A stretch of 64,000 bases of DNA. Origin: Bacteroides propionicigenes (GTDB lineage: Bacteria; Bacteroidota; Bacteroidia; Bacteroidales; Bacteroidaceae). This document shows, in pieces, positions 1 to 8,697 of this stretch. The notes beneath the pieces are model-generated. The model made no database searches and had not been told where the DNA came from. It saw only the letters and a list, made by a program, of their open reading frames with translations. Location: positions 62,001 through 126,000 of the forward strand of contig NZ_JAHBBW010000002.1 in NCBI RefSeq assembly GCF_018390535.1, written 5' to 3'. Made by a program: the position numbers and the translations under genes. Every line of letters begins with the position of its first letter. The first letter of the stretch is position 1.

Positions 1-455
1 TACAGAAAAACCGGAAATGGAAGTCAATCATGGAGTTTTCCTTCAATATTCTTCAAAAAGTTCTCCTAAGTCAACAAAACAATTTCTTCTTATCATCAAA
101 TAAATAGATTCAAACATATATTTTGTAACAGAGGTATTGGAAGTAAATTGACTAAAAAGAAGGTGACTACTTGTTAATAAAGAATATTTTTTATAACTTA
201 GACAAGTAAAAAGATGCTATGACGGCACAACCAAACACAAAGAGCAAGACAGTACCATTGTTATACTTTTGATATTTAGGCAGGTAAAAGTATCACGTTT
301 AATTATCAGAAATACATTAAGATCAATATTATGAAAACATCTTTACCTATCCTTTTATATGCATTTCGCAGCAACAACTTGTTGTAACCACCACTAAAAT
401 AATGCACAACAAAAACTCATACAAAATTCATATTAACCACTAAAAAAAACACAGA
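1..455. other. Upstream region of the GH9 gene, no gene assigned
   Basis: No gene can be assigned here. All three plus-strand frames stay open for the first 68 to 110 bases, so the tail of an upstream gene may enter the window, but the frame cannot be chosen. A possible Bacteroides -7 box (TACTTTTG) lies at 264-271, implying a 5' leader of about 180 bases for the GH9 gene. An 18-codon ORF at 331-387 begins like a signal peptide and stops at once. It may be chance or a decayed lipoprotein start. Confidence 0.4.
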
Positions 456-2981
456 ATGAAAAAAGTATTATTAGCATGTTCCGTACTATTAGCCACAGCA
501 TGTAGTAATAGTCCTGACCAAAACTTAAGGCTGAACGAACTTGAGTACTTTGAAACCCAAGGGGTCAACGTACTAGTGTACAGCAACTTATTTTCAGGAG
601 GATTCAATGATGAGAAGAACTCCGGTATCGAACTCATCCACCATGGTGTACGCACTGCACAAGGTGGAGCCATCAGGCTTTCCAATACTCCTGAGCAATG
701 GGATTTGGTTCCTTCCACCCCATCAAGAAAAGTAAATACTAAGGATAATTCCATCGAAGTAACCCTCCGATATGATGATTTCAACTTCGACTCCCGTATA
801 GTAGTGACAGGGAGAGGCAAAGCTGTGGAAATTTCCGTTTATCTGGACAAACCTCTTCCACAAGAATTGGAAGGAGACGCTGGATTCAACCTTGAATTTC
901 TGCCTTCACAATATTGGGGAAAAACTTATATCATGGACGGACAGCCCGACCGCTTCCCGCGTTATGCCGTCAGCAATACCATTACTCGCCCCAACTCCGA
1001 AAAAATCAAGCAATTTAAAGGATATAAAACTTATGATGACCGGGGAACAGGCAGATTCGTAGATCCGCTACCATTATCCACCGGACGTACCATGATACTG
1101 GCTCCCGATGCTCCCGAACGAACCGTAAAAGTAATTTCCCAAGATACCGATCTGATGCTTTTTGATGGACGTATGTTAGCCCAAAACGGATGGTTCGTAT
1201 TACGAAGCATTCTGCCTCCCGGCAAAACCGGTAAAGTACTGACGTGGACTGTAGAGCCAAATGCCATCAAAGACTGGATCAGAGAGCCTAACATCGGCTT
1301 CTCTCAAGTGGGTTATCTTCCATCACAGCCCAAAGAAGCCATTATAGAGCTGGACAAAAAAGACAAAATAATCTCTAAAGCCTCTGTCTACCAAGTAAAA
1401 GAAGATGGATCAGAAGTAGAAGTGTTCACCGGGGAGACCTCTACGTGGGGGACCTACTTCAAATACAACTATGCAAAATTCGACTTCTCGGAAGTTAAAA
1501 ACCCAGGTATATACTATATCAAGTACGGTAATGTGAAAACAAACAATTTCCTTATTGACCCAACAGTGTACAACCATATCACCGATGCCACCACCGATGT
1601 ATGGATTCCTATCCACATGAATCACGTGACAGTGAATGAAGGATATCGTATTTGGCATGGTGAACCTTTCAAAGAAGGTTATCTGCAGGCTCCTCCCAGT
1701 ACAGACCATTTTGACCTGCATAGTCAAGGTCCAACCACCGATACCAAATACAAGGCACTGGAACTAATTCCCGGATTAAACGTAGGCGGCTACTTTGATG
1801 CAGGTGATTTTGATATAGAAACCGGCGCCAATATCAATGTCGTTCAAAATTTTGTCAGAACCTGGGAACTCTTCAAACCGCTACGCGACGAAACATTCAT
1901 CAACGAAAAACAACGTTACGTAGATCTCCACCGCCCAGACAGCATTCCCGACATTATCCAATACATAGAACATGGAGTATTAAACCTTGTAGCACAAGCT
2001 GAGAACATAGGGCATATGTCACAGACCCTTTCCAATTCCGTACTCGATAATTATCATCACTTGGGAGACGCAGCATCTATCACTGATGGGCTCCATTATG
2101 ACCCTAAATTAGCCCCTTATGAAAAATCAGCTGATGGAAAATCAAGTGGTACTCCGGATGATATGTGGGCCTTTACAAGCCGCAATCCGAGTTTGGACTT
2201 CCGGGCAGCTACCATGTTTGCTGCCGCAAGTCGCGCCTTGAAGGGTTACAATGATGATCTTTCGGAAAGAGCCCTGAAGCAGTCGAAAAGACTACTGAAA
2301 GAAGCTACGGAACTGATGGCAAAAAGTTCTCCTAAAAACAATAGACAGAAAACTACAGAGGATATGGCTGCAAATCTGCAATTATACGTATCTACCGGAG
2401 AAAAGAATTATCTGGAACACTTCACGCAGGAAATATGGCAATCATTAGAACATAATGTCAACTACAATATCATGACTGCCATGGATGCTATTCCTTATAT
2501 GGATGCCTCATATAAAGAAAAACTCCGTCCATACGTTACAAAATACAAGGAATATCTTGATAACCTGAACCAAGACAATCCTTACGGATTGCCAATTGGA
2601 CGTGGTAATTGGGCAGGAAACGGCGGCATGGTCAATTTTGGCACCACAGTCTGCTTTGCCAGTAAATATTTCCCTGACATCATAGACAGCAGCTATGCAT
2701 TCAAAGTAGCCAACTGGCTATATGGTTGCCACCCTTACCACAACTATTCATTTGTAGCAACCGTTGGAGCCACCCGCCCCAAAGAGGTCTTCTATGGTAA
2801 CAACCGAGCAGACTTTTCTTTTATCCCTGGCAATATGGCTCCCGGTGTATTATTCAGACAACCCGACCACTTTGAAAATTATGATGATTGGCCATTTCTA
2901 TGGGGACAAAATGAAGGCACTATCGCAGGAAATACAAGTTATGTAATTTTCGGTCATGCCTTCAAAGATCTGGTAAACTAA
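456..2981 (+). CDS. Glycoside hydrolase family 9 lipoprotein (endoglucanase-type)
   Basis: An 841-residue lipoprotein predicted to cleave beta-linked glucans at the cell surface or in the periplasm. The start gives a short hydrophobic signal with a lipobox ending at Cys16. Residues about 25-275 form an N-terminal region I do not recognise. Residues about 284-372 match the Ig-like CelD_N module of family 9 (FSQVGYLP opening). The catalytic (alpha/alpha)6 domain fills the rest. Its DAGD motif, with Asp448 and Asp451 as expected base and nucleophile-activating residues, and Glu820 in the C-terminal GQNEG motif, as acid, are both present, so the enzyme looks intact. It stands alone: no SusC/D pair or other hydrolase is next to it inside the window, and a strong terminator follows. 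The family includes endoglucanases, xyloglucanases and exo-acting enzymes. The substrate cannot be read from sequence. Confidence 0.9.
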   Translation: MKKVLLACSVLLATACSNSPDQNLRLNELEYFETQGVNVLVYSNLFSGGFNDEKNSGIELIHHGVRTAQGGAIRLSNTPEQWDLVPSTPSRKVNTKDNSIEVTLRYDDFNFDSRIVVTGRGKAVEISVYLDKPLPQELEGDAGFNLEFLPSQYWGKTYIMDGQPDRFPRYAVSNTITRPNSEKIKQFKGYKTYDDRGTGRFVDPLPLSTGRTMILAPDAPERTVKVISQDTDLMLFDGRMLAQNGWFVLRSILPPGKTGKVLTWTVEPNAIKDWIREPNIGFSQVGYLPSQPKEAIIELDKKDKIISKASVYQVKEDGSEVEVFTGETSTWGTYFKYNYAKFDFSEVKNPGIYYIKYGNVKTNNFLIDPTVYNHITDATTDVWIPIHMNHVTVNEGYRIWHGEPFKEGYLQAPPSTDHFDLHSQGPTTDTKYKALELIPGLNVGGYFDAGDFDIETGANINVVQNFVRTWELFKPLRDETFINEKQRYVDLHRPDSIPDIIQYIEHGVLNLVAQAENIGHMSQTLSNSVLDNYHHLGDAASITDGLHYDPKLAPYEKSADGKSSGTPDDMWAFTSRNPSLDFRAATMFAAASRALKGYNDDLSERALKQSKRLLKEATELMAKSSPKNNRQKTTEDMAANLQLYVSTGEKNYLEHFTQEIWQSLEHNVNYNIMTAMDAIPYMDASYKEKLRPYVTKYKEYLDNLNQDNPYGLPIGRGNWAGNGGMVNFGTTVCFASKYFPDIIDSSYAFKVANWLYGCHPYHNYSFVATVGATRPKEVFYGNNRADFSFIPGNMAPGVLFRQPDHFENYDDWPFLWGQNEGTIAGNTSYVIFGHAFKDLVN

Positions 2982-3008
2982 TCTATTAAGATCTGAATAT
3001 TAACAAAC

Positions 3009-3046
3009 AACGGAGGGGGATTCAAAAAATCGAATCCCCCTCCGTT
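3009..3046 (+). terminator. Rho-independent terminator after the GH9 gene
   Basis: A perfect 15-bp stem (3009-3023 with 3032-3046) encloses an 8-base loop and lies 28 bases after the GH9 stop codon. A long U-run is missing (TCATATAAAA follows), but the G/C-rich stem and its position fit a terminator. Confidence 0.75.
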
Positions 3047-3304
3047 CATATAAAACCTTCTTTTACATTGCCCCAGATTCTTAGGAACAACATTCTTATC
3101 TTCAAGGTAGACCGTTTCCTATCATCTCATATGGCATTTTTACGTTGGTTCTTTAGGGCGCAGTTCAGAGGGGTAAAAGATAAGGCTTTCTTTTTATATA
3201 GACTGACTATGTTGTATGCATAAAAAAGAAAATCCCTCAGGTTTTTACGTTGATCCCTTAATATATCAGCAAACCAATGAGTTACGAGAAGTAGAAAAGA
3301 AAAA
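3047..3304. other. Gene-free stretch left of the mobile element
   Basis: No gene is supported. Short ORFs exist on both strands (for example a 30-codon plus-strand ORF from 3131), but none has recognisable sequence. Before integration of the element this was the region just downstream of tRNA-Leu. Confidence 0.5.
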
Positions 3305-3330
3305 CGGAGAGAGTTTTTCAACTTTCTCCG
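3305..3330 (-). terminator. Displaced native terminator of tRNA-Leu
   Basis: Read on the minus strand this is a hairpin (CGGAGAAAG, 8-base loop, CTCTCTCCG, with one internal mismatch) followed by TTTTTCTTTT. It lies 5 bases outside the left 13-bp att core, which is the position expected for the original terminator of the tRNA-Leu gene now 9 kb away. The inference is that integration cut the tRNA gene off from this terminator. Confidence 0.65.
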
Positions 3331-3335
3331 CTTCA

Positions 3336-3348
3336 GTACCCAGACCCG
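3336..3348 (+). repeat. attL core: 13-bp copy of the tRNA-Leu 3' end
   Basis: GTACCCAGACCCG here is identical to 12430-12442, the 3' end of the tRNA-Leu(CAA) gene. Nothing else of the tRNA is present on this side. A short tRNA 3'-end duplication flanking an integrase-bearing segment is the standard signature of tRNA-targeted tyrosine-recombinase integration; the Bacteroides mobilizable unit NBU1 is known to use a similarly short core in a tRNA-Leu gene. Confidence 0.75.
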
Positions 3349-3483
3349 CATTTGAAATATATAAATTGGGAACAATCCTATTAAATAGAAAATCAAAGAA
3401 AAATAAAGCATTATACACTAATATTCAATATATTACAAACACACACTTAGTTAATCCTATTTAATCGGATTGAAATAAATTCG

Positions 3484-3509
3484 GGATGATTGGGAACAAT
3501 TTGGGAACA
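3484..3509 (+). repeat. Left copy of 26-bp subterminal direct repeat
   Basis: This is exactly identical to 12346-12371. It contains two overlapping copies of TTGGGAACA spaced 10 bases apart, one helical turn, and a third TTGGGAACAA lies at 3366-3375. The arrangement fits arm-type binding sites for the N-terminal domain of the adjacent integrase. It also overlaps the integrase promoter region, so integrase binding could be autoregulatory. That function is inferred. Confidence 0.7.
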
Positions 3510-3514
3510 ATTTA

Positions 3515-3522
3515 TATATTTG
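3515..3522 (+). promoter_or_regulatory. Promoter -7 box of the integrase gene
   Basis: TATATTTG matches the Bacteroides -7 consensus TAnnTTTG and ends 23 bases before the integrase ATG. It lies just after the left 26-bp repeat. Confidence 0.5.
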
Positions 3523-3545
3523 TACCGTTACTAAAAATCCCGATT

Positions 3546-4880
3546 ATGAAAGCAACAGCCTTTATCCGAAAATCCGCAAGTAAAAACGACACCAATAGTG
3601 TAGCTACAATCTATTTCCGATTAAGAGATGGTAAAAAGGACATTAAAGCTGCCAGTGAGCTGACAATTAACCCAAATCACTGGAGTAGCGAGAAGCAAGG
3701 GTATAAAGACAGAGTAGCCCTTGTTCATGAAGAAAAGAAACTGGCACTGAACAACGAAGTACAGAACATCATCAACCTGATAAGTCAAGAGTACACACCG
3801 GAAGCTGACAGCGAATGGCTAAGCACACTCATAGACAAATATCATCATCCAAACAGATATAAAACAGAAGAAGAGATTGCAGCGGAAACCAAACCCACCT
3901 TGCTGGATTTGTTTGCCGAATTTCTTGTCAAGCATAAATTATCAGAAGTTCGCATCAAGAACTTTCGAGTAGTACAACGTGCGTTAGCACGTTATGAACT
4001 ATATGTAAAGGCAACGAAGAGAGGACAAAAGGGCTTTATCCTTGACGTGGATTTGGTAACACCTGACACGCTTCGGGATATGTGGGATTTCTTTCAGAAC
4101 GAATACCAGTACTATGAACTTTACCCGAGCATTTATGAAGCCATTCCCGAAAAGAGGACACCACAGCCCAGAAGCAAGAACACGCTGATAGACTGTTTTT
4201 CAAGAATACGTACATTCTTCCTGTGGTGCTTCGATAACAAGCGTACCACAAACAGACCTTTCGACAAATTCCCGATAGAAGAATGTACATACGGTACACC
4301 TTATTATATAACACTTGAAGAGAGAGATAGAATTTTCAATGCCGACCTTTCAGCTACCCCACAACTGGCAATACAGAGAGATATATTCATATTTCAGACA
4401 CTGATAGGATGCAGAGTGAGCGACTTGTACCGAATGACCAAACTAAATGTGGTCAATGAAGCCATAGAGTATATTCCCAAGAAAACCAAAGAGGGGAATC
4501 CGGTTACGGTACGTGTTCCACTTAACGACAAAGCGAAAGAAATCCTTGAACGCTACAAAGAATATGAGGGGAAACTGTTGCCATTCATATCCGAACAAAA
4601 GTACAATGACGCCATAAAAAAGATATTCAAGTTGGCTGGAGTTGACCGCATCGTAACAATCTTAGATCCGTTGACGCACAACGAAATCAAACGACCAATT
4701 TATGAAGTGGCAAGTAGCCATCTGGCAAGACGTACATTTATCGGCAATATCTATAAAAAAGTGAAAGACCCGAACCTCGTTTCCGCACTGTCGGGACACA
4801 AGGAGGGAAGTAAAGCTTTCAGACGATACAGGGATATTGACGAAGAAATGAAGAAAGACCTTGTAAAACTATTAGATTGA
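3546..4880 (+). CDS. Tyrosine recombinase / site-specific integrase
   Basis: A 444-residue integrase expected to insert and excise the surrounding element at tRNA-Leu. I chose the ATG at 3546 over an upstream in-frame ATG at 3486 because the latter lies inside the 26-bp repeat and before the promoter box, and because MKATAFIRKSASK is a typical start for Bacteroides integrases. Order of domains: arm-binding beta-sheet domain (about 1-85), SAM-like core-binding domain (about 120-215), catalytic domain (about 260-444). Catalytic residues are visible: Arg290 in GCRVSDL, His392 and Arg395 in HLAR, His418 in SGHKEG and nucleophile Tyr428 in RRYRDID. The set is complete, so the protein is probably active. 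It is followed 8 bases later by a gene of unknown function, likely in the same transcript. Confidence 0.95.
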   Translation: MKATAFIRKSASKNDTNSVATIYFRLRDGKKDIKAASELTINPNHWSSEKQGYKDRVALVHEEKKLALNNEVQNIINLISQEYTPEADSEWLSTLIDKYHHPNRYKTEEEIAAETKPTLLDLFAEFLVKHKLSEVRIKNFRVVQRALARYELYVKATKRGQKGFILDVDLVTPDTLRDMWDFFQNEYQYYELYPSIYEAIPEKRTPQPRSKNTLIDCFSRIRTFFLWCFDNKRTTNRPFDKFPIEECTYGTPYYITLEERDRIFNADLSATPQLAIQRDIFIFQTLIGCRVSDLYRMTKLNVVNEAIEYIPKKTKEGNPVTVRVPLNDKAKEILERYKEYEGKLLPFISEQKYNDAIKKIFKLAGVDRIVTILDPLTHNEIKRPIYEVASSHLARRTFIGNIYKKVKDPNLVSALSGHKEGSKAFRRYRDIDEEMKKDLVKLLD

Positions 4881-4887
4881 TACTTGT

Positions 4888-5829
4888 ATGGGACAACAAG
4901 AATATGATAATTTCAAAAGACTGATAAAGGAATGGCTCGACAGCCATCCGGATGAATATGCCGATTTCGTAGAAGAAATGAACGACAAGAAGTTCAAAGG
5001 ATTCTTCAATATTTTCAATACGGCTGTAAGGCTTGTTCCGAAATATAAAGAAGCAGCACGCAAGAGAATAGGTGATGATAGAAACCCTGATTTCGAGGAA
5101 CTGGAAAATGTTCTTTTACAATCAGACCTTGCTGAGAAGATAGTAAATGAGTTTCATACCCCGAACAAGAGAAGCATTGTTCCTGCCATGCTTGCATGGC
5201 TCTATTACGGACGAAGCTATGAGTGCATGGTGGAACAGGGTGAGGAACTGACCAAAAGAAAGGATATTCCCACCTTATACAAATGGCTTGTTTCCGGCAT
5301 GGTCAAATTCATTATCAGAAAAAGCATCGCCAATGGCATGAGAACCAAAGAGGATTGGCAAGTGTTCAGGAAGCAACAGAAAGCCATTGAGGAAAACTCT
5401 CTTGTGGAATGGGCAATAGAAGAAGATGAAGACATGGACGAGGAAGAAACAGATATGTTGCAGGAAGAACAGCCAAAGACCGCAGGACGCAAAGCCGACA
5501 CACGCACGTTGCCAGAACTTCTGATAGAAAGGCATGACATACTGATTGAAAGAATTGGCACACGATTGAAAACCCATGCTACGGAAACAGATATAGCACG
5601 GCTGTTTATCGCACTGGTGGAATACCGCTTCATGCGGAAGTGTCCCATCAAGACTTTCAGAAATGCACTGCACGAGCAGTTCAAGGAACAAGAAATCGTC
5701 CACGAAAGAGGCATCCAGAAAGCATACAGAAATCTCACTTCTCCGTTTGGAAACAGCAAGAAACTGGTAAAAGACATTGGTGAAGACCATGAAGCCATCG
5801 AGGAATTGAAAGCCTATCTATCCAATTGA
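4888..5829 (+). CDS. Integrase-linked protein of unknown function
   Basis: A 313-residue soluble protein with no signal peptide or membrane segment. It is rich in charged helices, with a strongly acidic linker around residues 176-195 (EEDEDMDEEETDM) separating two helical halves. It resembles proteins commonly found next to integrases in Bacteroides elements (possibly DUF6043), but I cannot assign a function. The 8-base gap to the integrase indicates co-transcription, suggesting a role in element maintenance or recombination. Codon use is like its neighbours. Confidence 0.75.
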   Translation: MGQQEYDNFKRLIKEWLDSHPDEYADFVEEMNDKKFKGFFNIFNTAVRLVPKYKEAARKRIGDDRNPDFEELENVLLQSDLAEKIVNEFHTPNKRSIVPAMLAWLYYGRSYECMVEQGEELTKRKDIPTLYKWLVSGMVKFIIRKSIANGMRTKEDWQVFRKQQKAIEENSLVEWAIEEDEDMDEEETDMLQEEQPKTAGRKADTRTLPELLIERHDILIERIGTRLKTHATETDIARLFIALVEYRFMRKCPIKTFRNALHEQFKEQEIVHERGIQKAYRNLTSPFGNSKKLVKDIGEDHEAIEELKAYLSN

Positions 5830-5831
5830 AG

Positions 5832-5870
5832 TTCGTTTAATTCGCTTTTCGTTTTTACGAATTTAACGAA
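5832..5870 (+). terminator. Terminator-like hairpin after the integrase transcript
   Basis: A 13-bp inverted repeat with one mismatch (5832-5844 and 5858-5870) begins two bases after the stop codon. The loop is T-rich and no strong U-run follows the right arm, so termination may be weak. Confidence 0.45.
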
Positions 5871-5904
5871 TTGAATATCATTGCTTTACGATTGATTTTC
5901 ATTA

Positions 5905-5939
5905 TATATTTGCGCCACTATCCTAATCGGGGTAGTGGC
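5905..5939 (+). promoter_or_regulatory. Promoter with start-site hairpin upstream of the excisionase gene
   Basis: TATATTTG (5905-5912) is a match to the Bacteroides -7 box. Immediately after it GCCACTA (5914-5920) pairs with TAGTGGC (5933-5939), and TTTTCGTTT follows. A transcript starting near 5919 would therefore begin within the hairpin, so this may be a 5' stabilising stem, an attenuator or the end of a very short RNA. Confidence 0.5.
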
Positions 5940-5998
5940 TTTTCGTTTATAATACTGCCGAAACGGGAAGTCTTACAACCGGCAGTTTCAAGAAGCCT

Positions 5999-6313
5999 AT
6001 GACAGACATATTGGCAATTATCCAAAACGGAAACGGCAACATCAAGTTGGAAGTAACAGGAGAAGATTTGCTATTATTCTCCAACCAGTTAATCAGCCGT
6101 GCGAAGCATGAACTTTCTACCGCCATTGCGGAAGCAAGAAAGGAGAAGTATCTAACCAAAGAGGAAGTGAAAAAGATGTGTGGTGTTTGTGATACCACAC
6201 TCTGGCACTGGTCTAAGAAAAACTATCTGAAGCCTGTAAAGGTTGGGAACAAGGTCAGATACCGACAATCCGACATTCAGAGAATCTTAGGTGAACACAA
6301 CCCTTTAATCTAA
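5999..6313 (+). CDS. Excisionase-like helix-turn-helix protein
   Basis: A 104-residue protein whose C-terminal half has the MerR/excisionase-type winged HTH seen in Bacteroides elements: the YLTKEEVKKMCG helix pair, the recognition stretch TTLWHWSKK and the wing GNKVRYRQSDIQ. The N-terminal 40 residues are a helical region with no known family. In such elements this protein directs the integrase toward excision and may regulate the replication and mobilization genes. It is the first gene of an apparent operon with the helicase gene, which starts 4 bases after its stop. Confidence 0.8.
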   Translation: MTDILAIIQNGNGNIKLEVTGEDLLLFSNQLISRAKHELSTAIAEARKEKYLTKEEVKKMCGVCDTTLWHWSKKNYLKPVKVGNKVRYRQSDIQRILGEHNPLI

Positions 6314-6317
6314 GCCT

Positions 6318-7508
6318 ATGAAGGAGGAAGAATATATGCGCGTAGGAACAACTTTGTACAAGGTGGTCAATCAGCCATGCGCCAATGGCGGTTATGAAAA
6401 GAAACGTGTCGTATGGAACAACAGCACATTACGGCAGGACTATGGAAAGAACTATCTTGCCACCGTCCCCAAGTATGACGGCTTTTGCACCGTTCCCAAT
6501 CATCTGAACTACCAAAAGGAAATTGAGGGGTTTCTGAACCTTTACGAGCCGATAGAGCATAAACCGCAGCAGGGGGACTTCTCCCACATCCAATCCTTGA
6601 TGCGGCACATCTTCGGAGAGCAATACGAGCTGGGCATGGATTATATGCAACTGCTGTATCTACAGCCGACACAGAAGTTGCCCATTGTCCTGCTCGTTTC
6701 AGAAGAACGCAACACTGGCAAAAGCACGTTCTTGAACTTCCTGAAAGCCGTGTTTGAGAACAACGTGACTTTCAACACCAACGAAGATTTCCGCAGCCAG
6801 TTCAATTCCGACTGGGCAGGAAAGCTGCTAATCGTTGTGGACGAAGTTTTGCTCAACCGCAGGGAAGACAGCGAACGGTTGAAAAACCTGAGCACCACTT
6901 TCACCTACAAGGTGGAAGCCAAAGGCAAAGACCGAACGGAGATTGCTTTCTTTGCCAAGTTCGTGCTATGTTCCAACAACGAATATCTGCCAATACTCAT
7001 AGACGCAGGAGAAACACGCTACTGGGTGCGGAAGATAATGCCGTTACAGAGTGATGATACCAACTTTCTGCAAAAGCTAAAAGCGGAAATACCTGCATTT
7101 CTTTATTTCCTGACCCAAAGGGAACTATCCACGACACAGGAAAGCCGTATGTGGTTCAACCCAAGACTGACACATACCGCAGCCTTGCAGAAAATAATCC
7201 GAAGCAACCGCAACCGACTGGAAATAGAAATGACCGAGTTGTTGCTTGACATCATGTCGAACATGAACGTGGAAAGCGTATCATTCTGCCTGAACGACCT
7301 TGTAACCTTGCTACTCTATTCACAGGTCAAGGTTGAAAAGTATCAAGTGAGGAAAGTTGTGCAGGAAGTATGGAAACTTACTTCCGCACACAATTCGTTA
7401 TCCTACACCGCTTATGAGTTCGCACCCCATCGTGAGTGCCACTATGAGCCGAAAAGGAAAACTGGTCGGTTTTATACGGTAACGAAAGAACAACTGACCG
7501 CTATCTAA
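6318..7508 (+). CDS. SF3-like helicase, primase-helicase family (DUF5906)
   Basis: A 396-residue ATPase expected to unwind the element's DNA for replication. The P-loop reads SEERNTGKST (residues about 128-137), Walker B is LLIVVDEVLL, and a sensor motif KFVLCSNNE follows, as in viral and plasmid D5/SF3 helicases. The C-terminal part has a winged-helix character. A second ATG at 6336 is preceded by AAGGAGGAAG, so translation may begin there, shortening the protein by 6 residues. It probably acts with the primase encoded 232 bases downstream. The intervening segment is a candidate origin. Confidence 0.8.
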   Translation: MKEEEYMRVGTTLYKVVNQPCANGGYEKKRVVWNNSTLRQDYGKNYLATVPKYDGFCTVPNHLNYQKEIEGFLNLYEPIEHKPQQGDFSHIQSLMRHIFGEQYELGMDYMQLLYLQPTQKLPIVLLVSEERNTGKSTFLNFLKAVFENNVTFNTNEDFRSQFNSDWAGKLLIVVDEVLLNRREDSERLKNLSTTFTYKVEAKGKDRTEIAFFAKFVLCSNNEYLPILIDAGETRYWVRKIMPLQSDDTNFLQKLKAEIPAFLYFLTQRELSTTQESRMWFNPRLTHTAALQKIIRSNRNRLEIEMTELLLDIMSNMNVESVSFCLNDLVTLLLYSQVKVEKYQVRKVVQEVWKLTSAHNSLSYTAYEFAPHRECHYEPKRKTGRFYTVTKEQLTAI

Positions 7509-7740
7509 TTATTTTGATGAAATGATGAATAAGGGAAGTAATATATTGCCTTACAGATAGATATGTATTCATCAAACACTCATCAACAACGATTGCTGAT
7601 GAAAAAAGAAAACATCATTTCTCTTTTGGCAAGCAATCTAATGAGAAAAAGATGAGCCGATATAACGCTGTTTAACAGTGTGTTAAATTCCCAATTCATC
7701 AAATCATCATTTTTTCATTCACCAACAAATCCGCAAGAAA
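7509..7740. other. A/T-rich inter-helicase-primase segment, candidate replication origin
   Basis: No ORF is present. The segment is filled with TGATGA/TCATCA motifs on both strands and contains an imperfect inverted repeat between the start (near 7514-7529) and the end (near 7694-7711). Its position between a helicase and a primase gene makes it a plausible replication origin of the element. That is inference. Confidence 0.35.
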
Positions 7741-8697
7741 ATGACAATAGAAGAAGCTAAAAGCATACGAATAGCCGACTATCTATACAGCTTAGGTTAT
7801 TCACCAGTAAAACAACAAGGTATCAACCTTTGGTACAAATCTCCGTTTAGGGAAGAGAGTGAAGCATCGTTCAAAGTGAATACCGAACGTGAACAATGGT
7901 ATGACTTCGGTTTGGGAAAGGGCGGAAACATCATTGCACTGGCTGCACATCTGTACGCTACCGACCATATACCTTACATCTTGAAACGGATAGCAGAGCA
8001 GACACCGCACGTGCGCCCGGTATCTTTCTCTTTTGGCAAGCAAAGCTCTTCTGAGCCAAGCTTCCAACAGTTGGAGATTGTTCCGCTGTCATCTCCTGCC
8101 CTGCTTGCCTACTTACAAAGCAGAAGAATTAACATAGAACTGGCGAAAAGAGAATGTAGTGAAGCCCGTTTCACCCACAACGGCAAGCGGTACTTTGCCA
8201 TCGCCTTTCTCAATGCTTCGGGTGGGTTTGAGGTTCGTAACCGCTATTTCAAGGGCTGCATCGCTCCAAAGGAAATCTCCCACATCAGACAGTCTGGGAA
8301 AGCGAGGAATACCTGTTATGTGTTCGAGGGATTTATGGACTACCTCTCCTTTCTGACATTGAGACAGGAGAGCTGCCCAAATTATCCGGAGTTGGACGGG
8401 CAGGACTACATCGTATTGAACTCCGTATCGAATGTAAACAAGGCTCTCTATCCGTTGGGCAATTACGAACGCATCCACTGCTTTTTCGACAACGACCATG
8501 CAGGCATGGAAGCCCTCCAACAAATCCGCAAGGAATACGGCAGAGACCGATACATCCGTGACGCTTCACAGACTTACAGCGGATGTAAGGACTTGAACGA
8601 ATACTTACAGAAACAGGTTGAAAGAAAAAGGCAAGTCCAATCCGTCAAAGGAGTGAGCAGCCAGTCACCGAAAAAGAAAAACGGCTTTCGGTTATAG
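7741..8697 (+). CDS. CHC2/Toprim primase of the mobile element
   Basis: A 318-residue DNA primase. The N-terminal region (about 1-90) matches the zinc-binding CHC2 primase fold by pattern (WYKSPFREE, FKVN, WYDFGLGKGGN), although the usual Cys/His ligands are missing. This is common in plasmid TraP-like primases. The Toprim domain follows, with Glu in YVFEGFMD and the acidic pair in CFFDNDHAG that bind Mg2+. The basic tail (about 290-318) is probably disordered. Together with the upstream helicase it would synthesise primers on the transferred single strand or at the element's origin. Confidence 0.85.
   Translation: MTIEEAKSIRIADYLYSLGYSPVKQQGINLWYKSPFREESEASFKVNTEREQWYDFGLGKGGNIIALAAHLYATDHIPYILKRIAEQTPHVRPVSFSFGKQSSSEPSFQQLEIVPLSSPALLAYLQSRRINIELAKRECSEARFTHNGKRYFAIAFLNASGGFEVRNRYFKGCIAPKEISHIRQSGKARNTCYVFEGFMDYLSFLTLRQESCPNYPELDGQDYIVLNSVSNVNKALYPLGNYERIHCFFDNDHAGMEALQQIRKEYGRDRYIRDASQTYSGCKDLNEYLQKQVERKRQVQSVKGVSSQSPKKKNGFRL

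Noticed and set aside
331..387. 18-codon ORF beginning like a signal peptide
   Set aside because: Stops before any mature sequence; no support as a gene.
3127..3464. Overlapping ORFs on both strands of 80-94 codons left of the element
   Set aside because: They cross the displaced terminator and att core, have no recognisable domain, and their codon make-up looks random.
6243..6252. Another TTGGGAACAA inside the excisionase gene
   Set aside because: It encodes the conserved wing of the HTH domain and is single; probably coincidental with the end-repeat motif.
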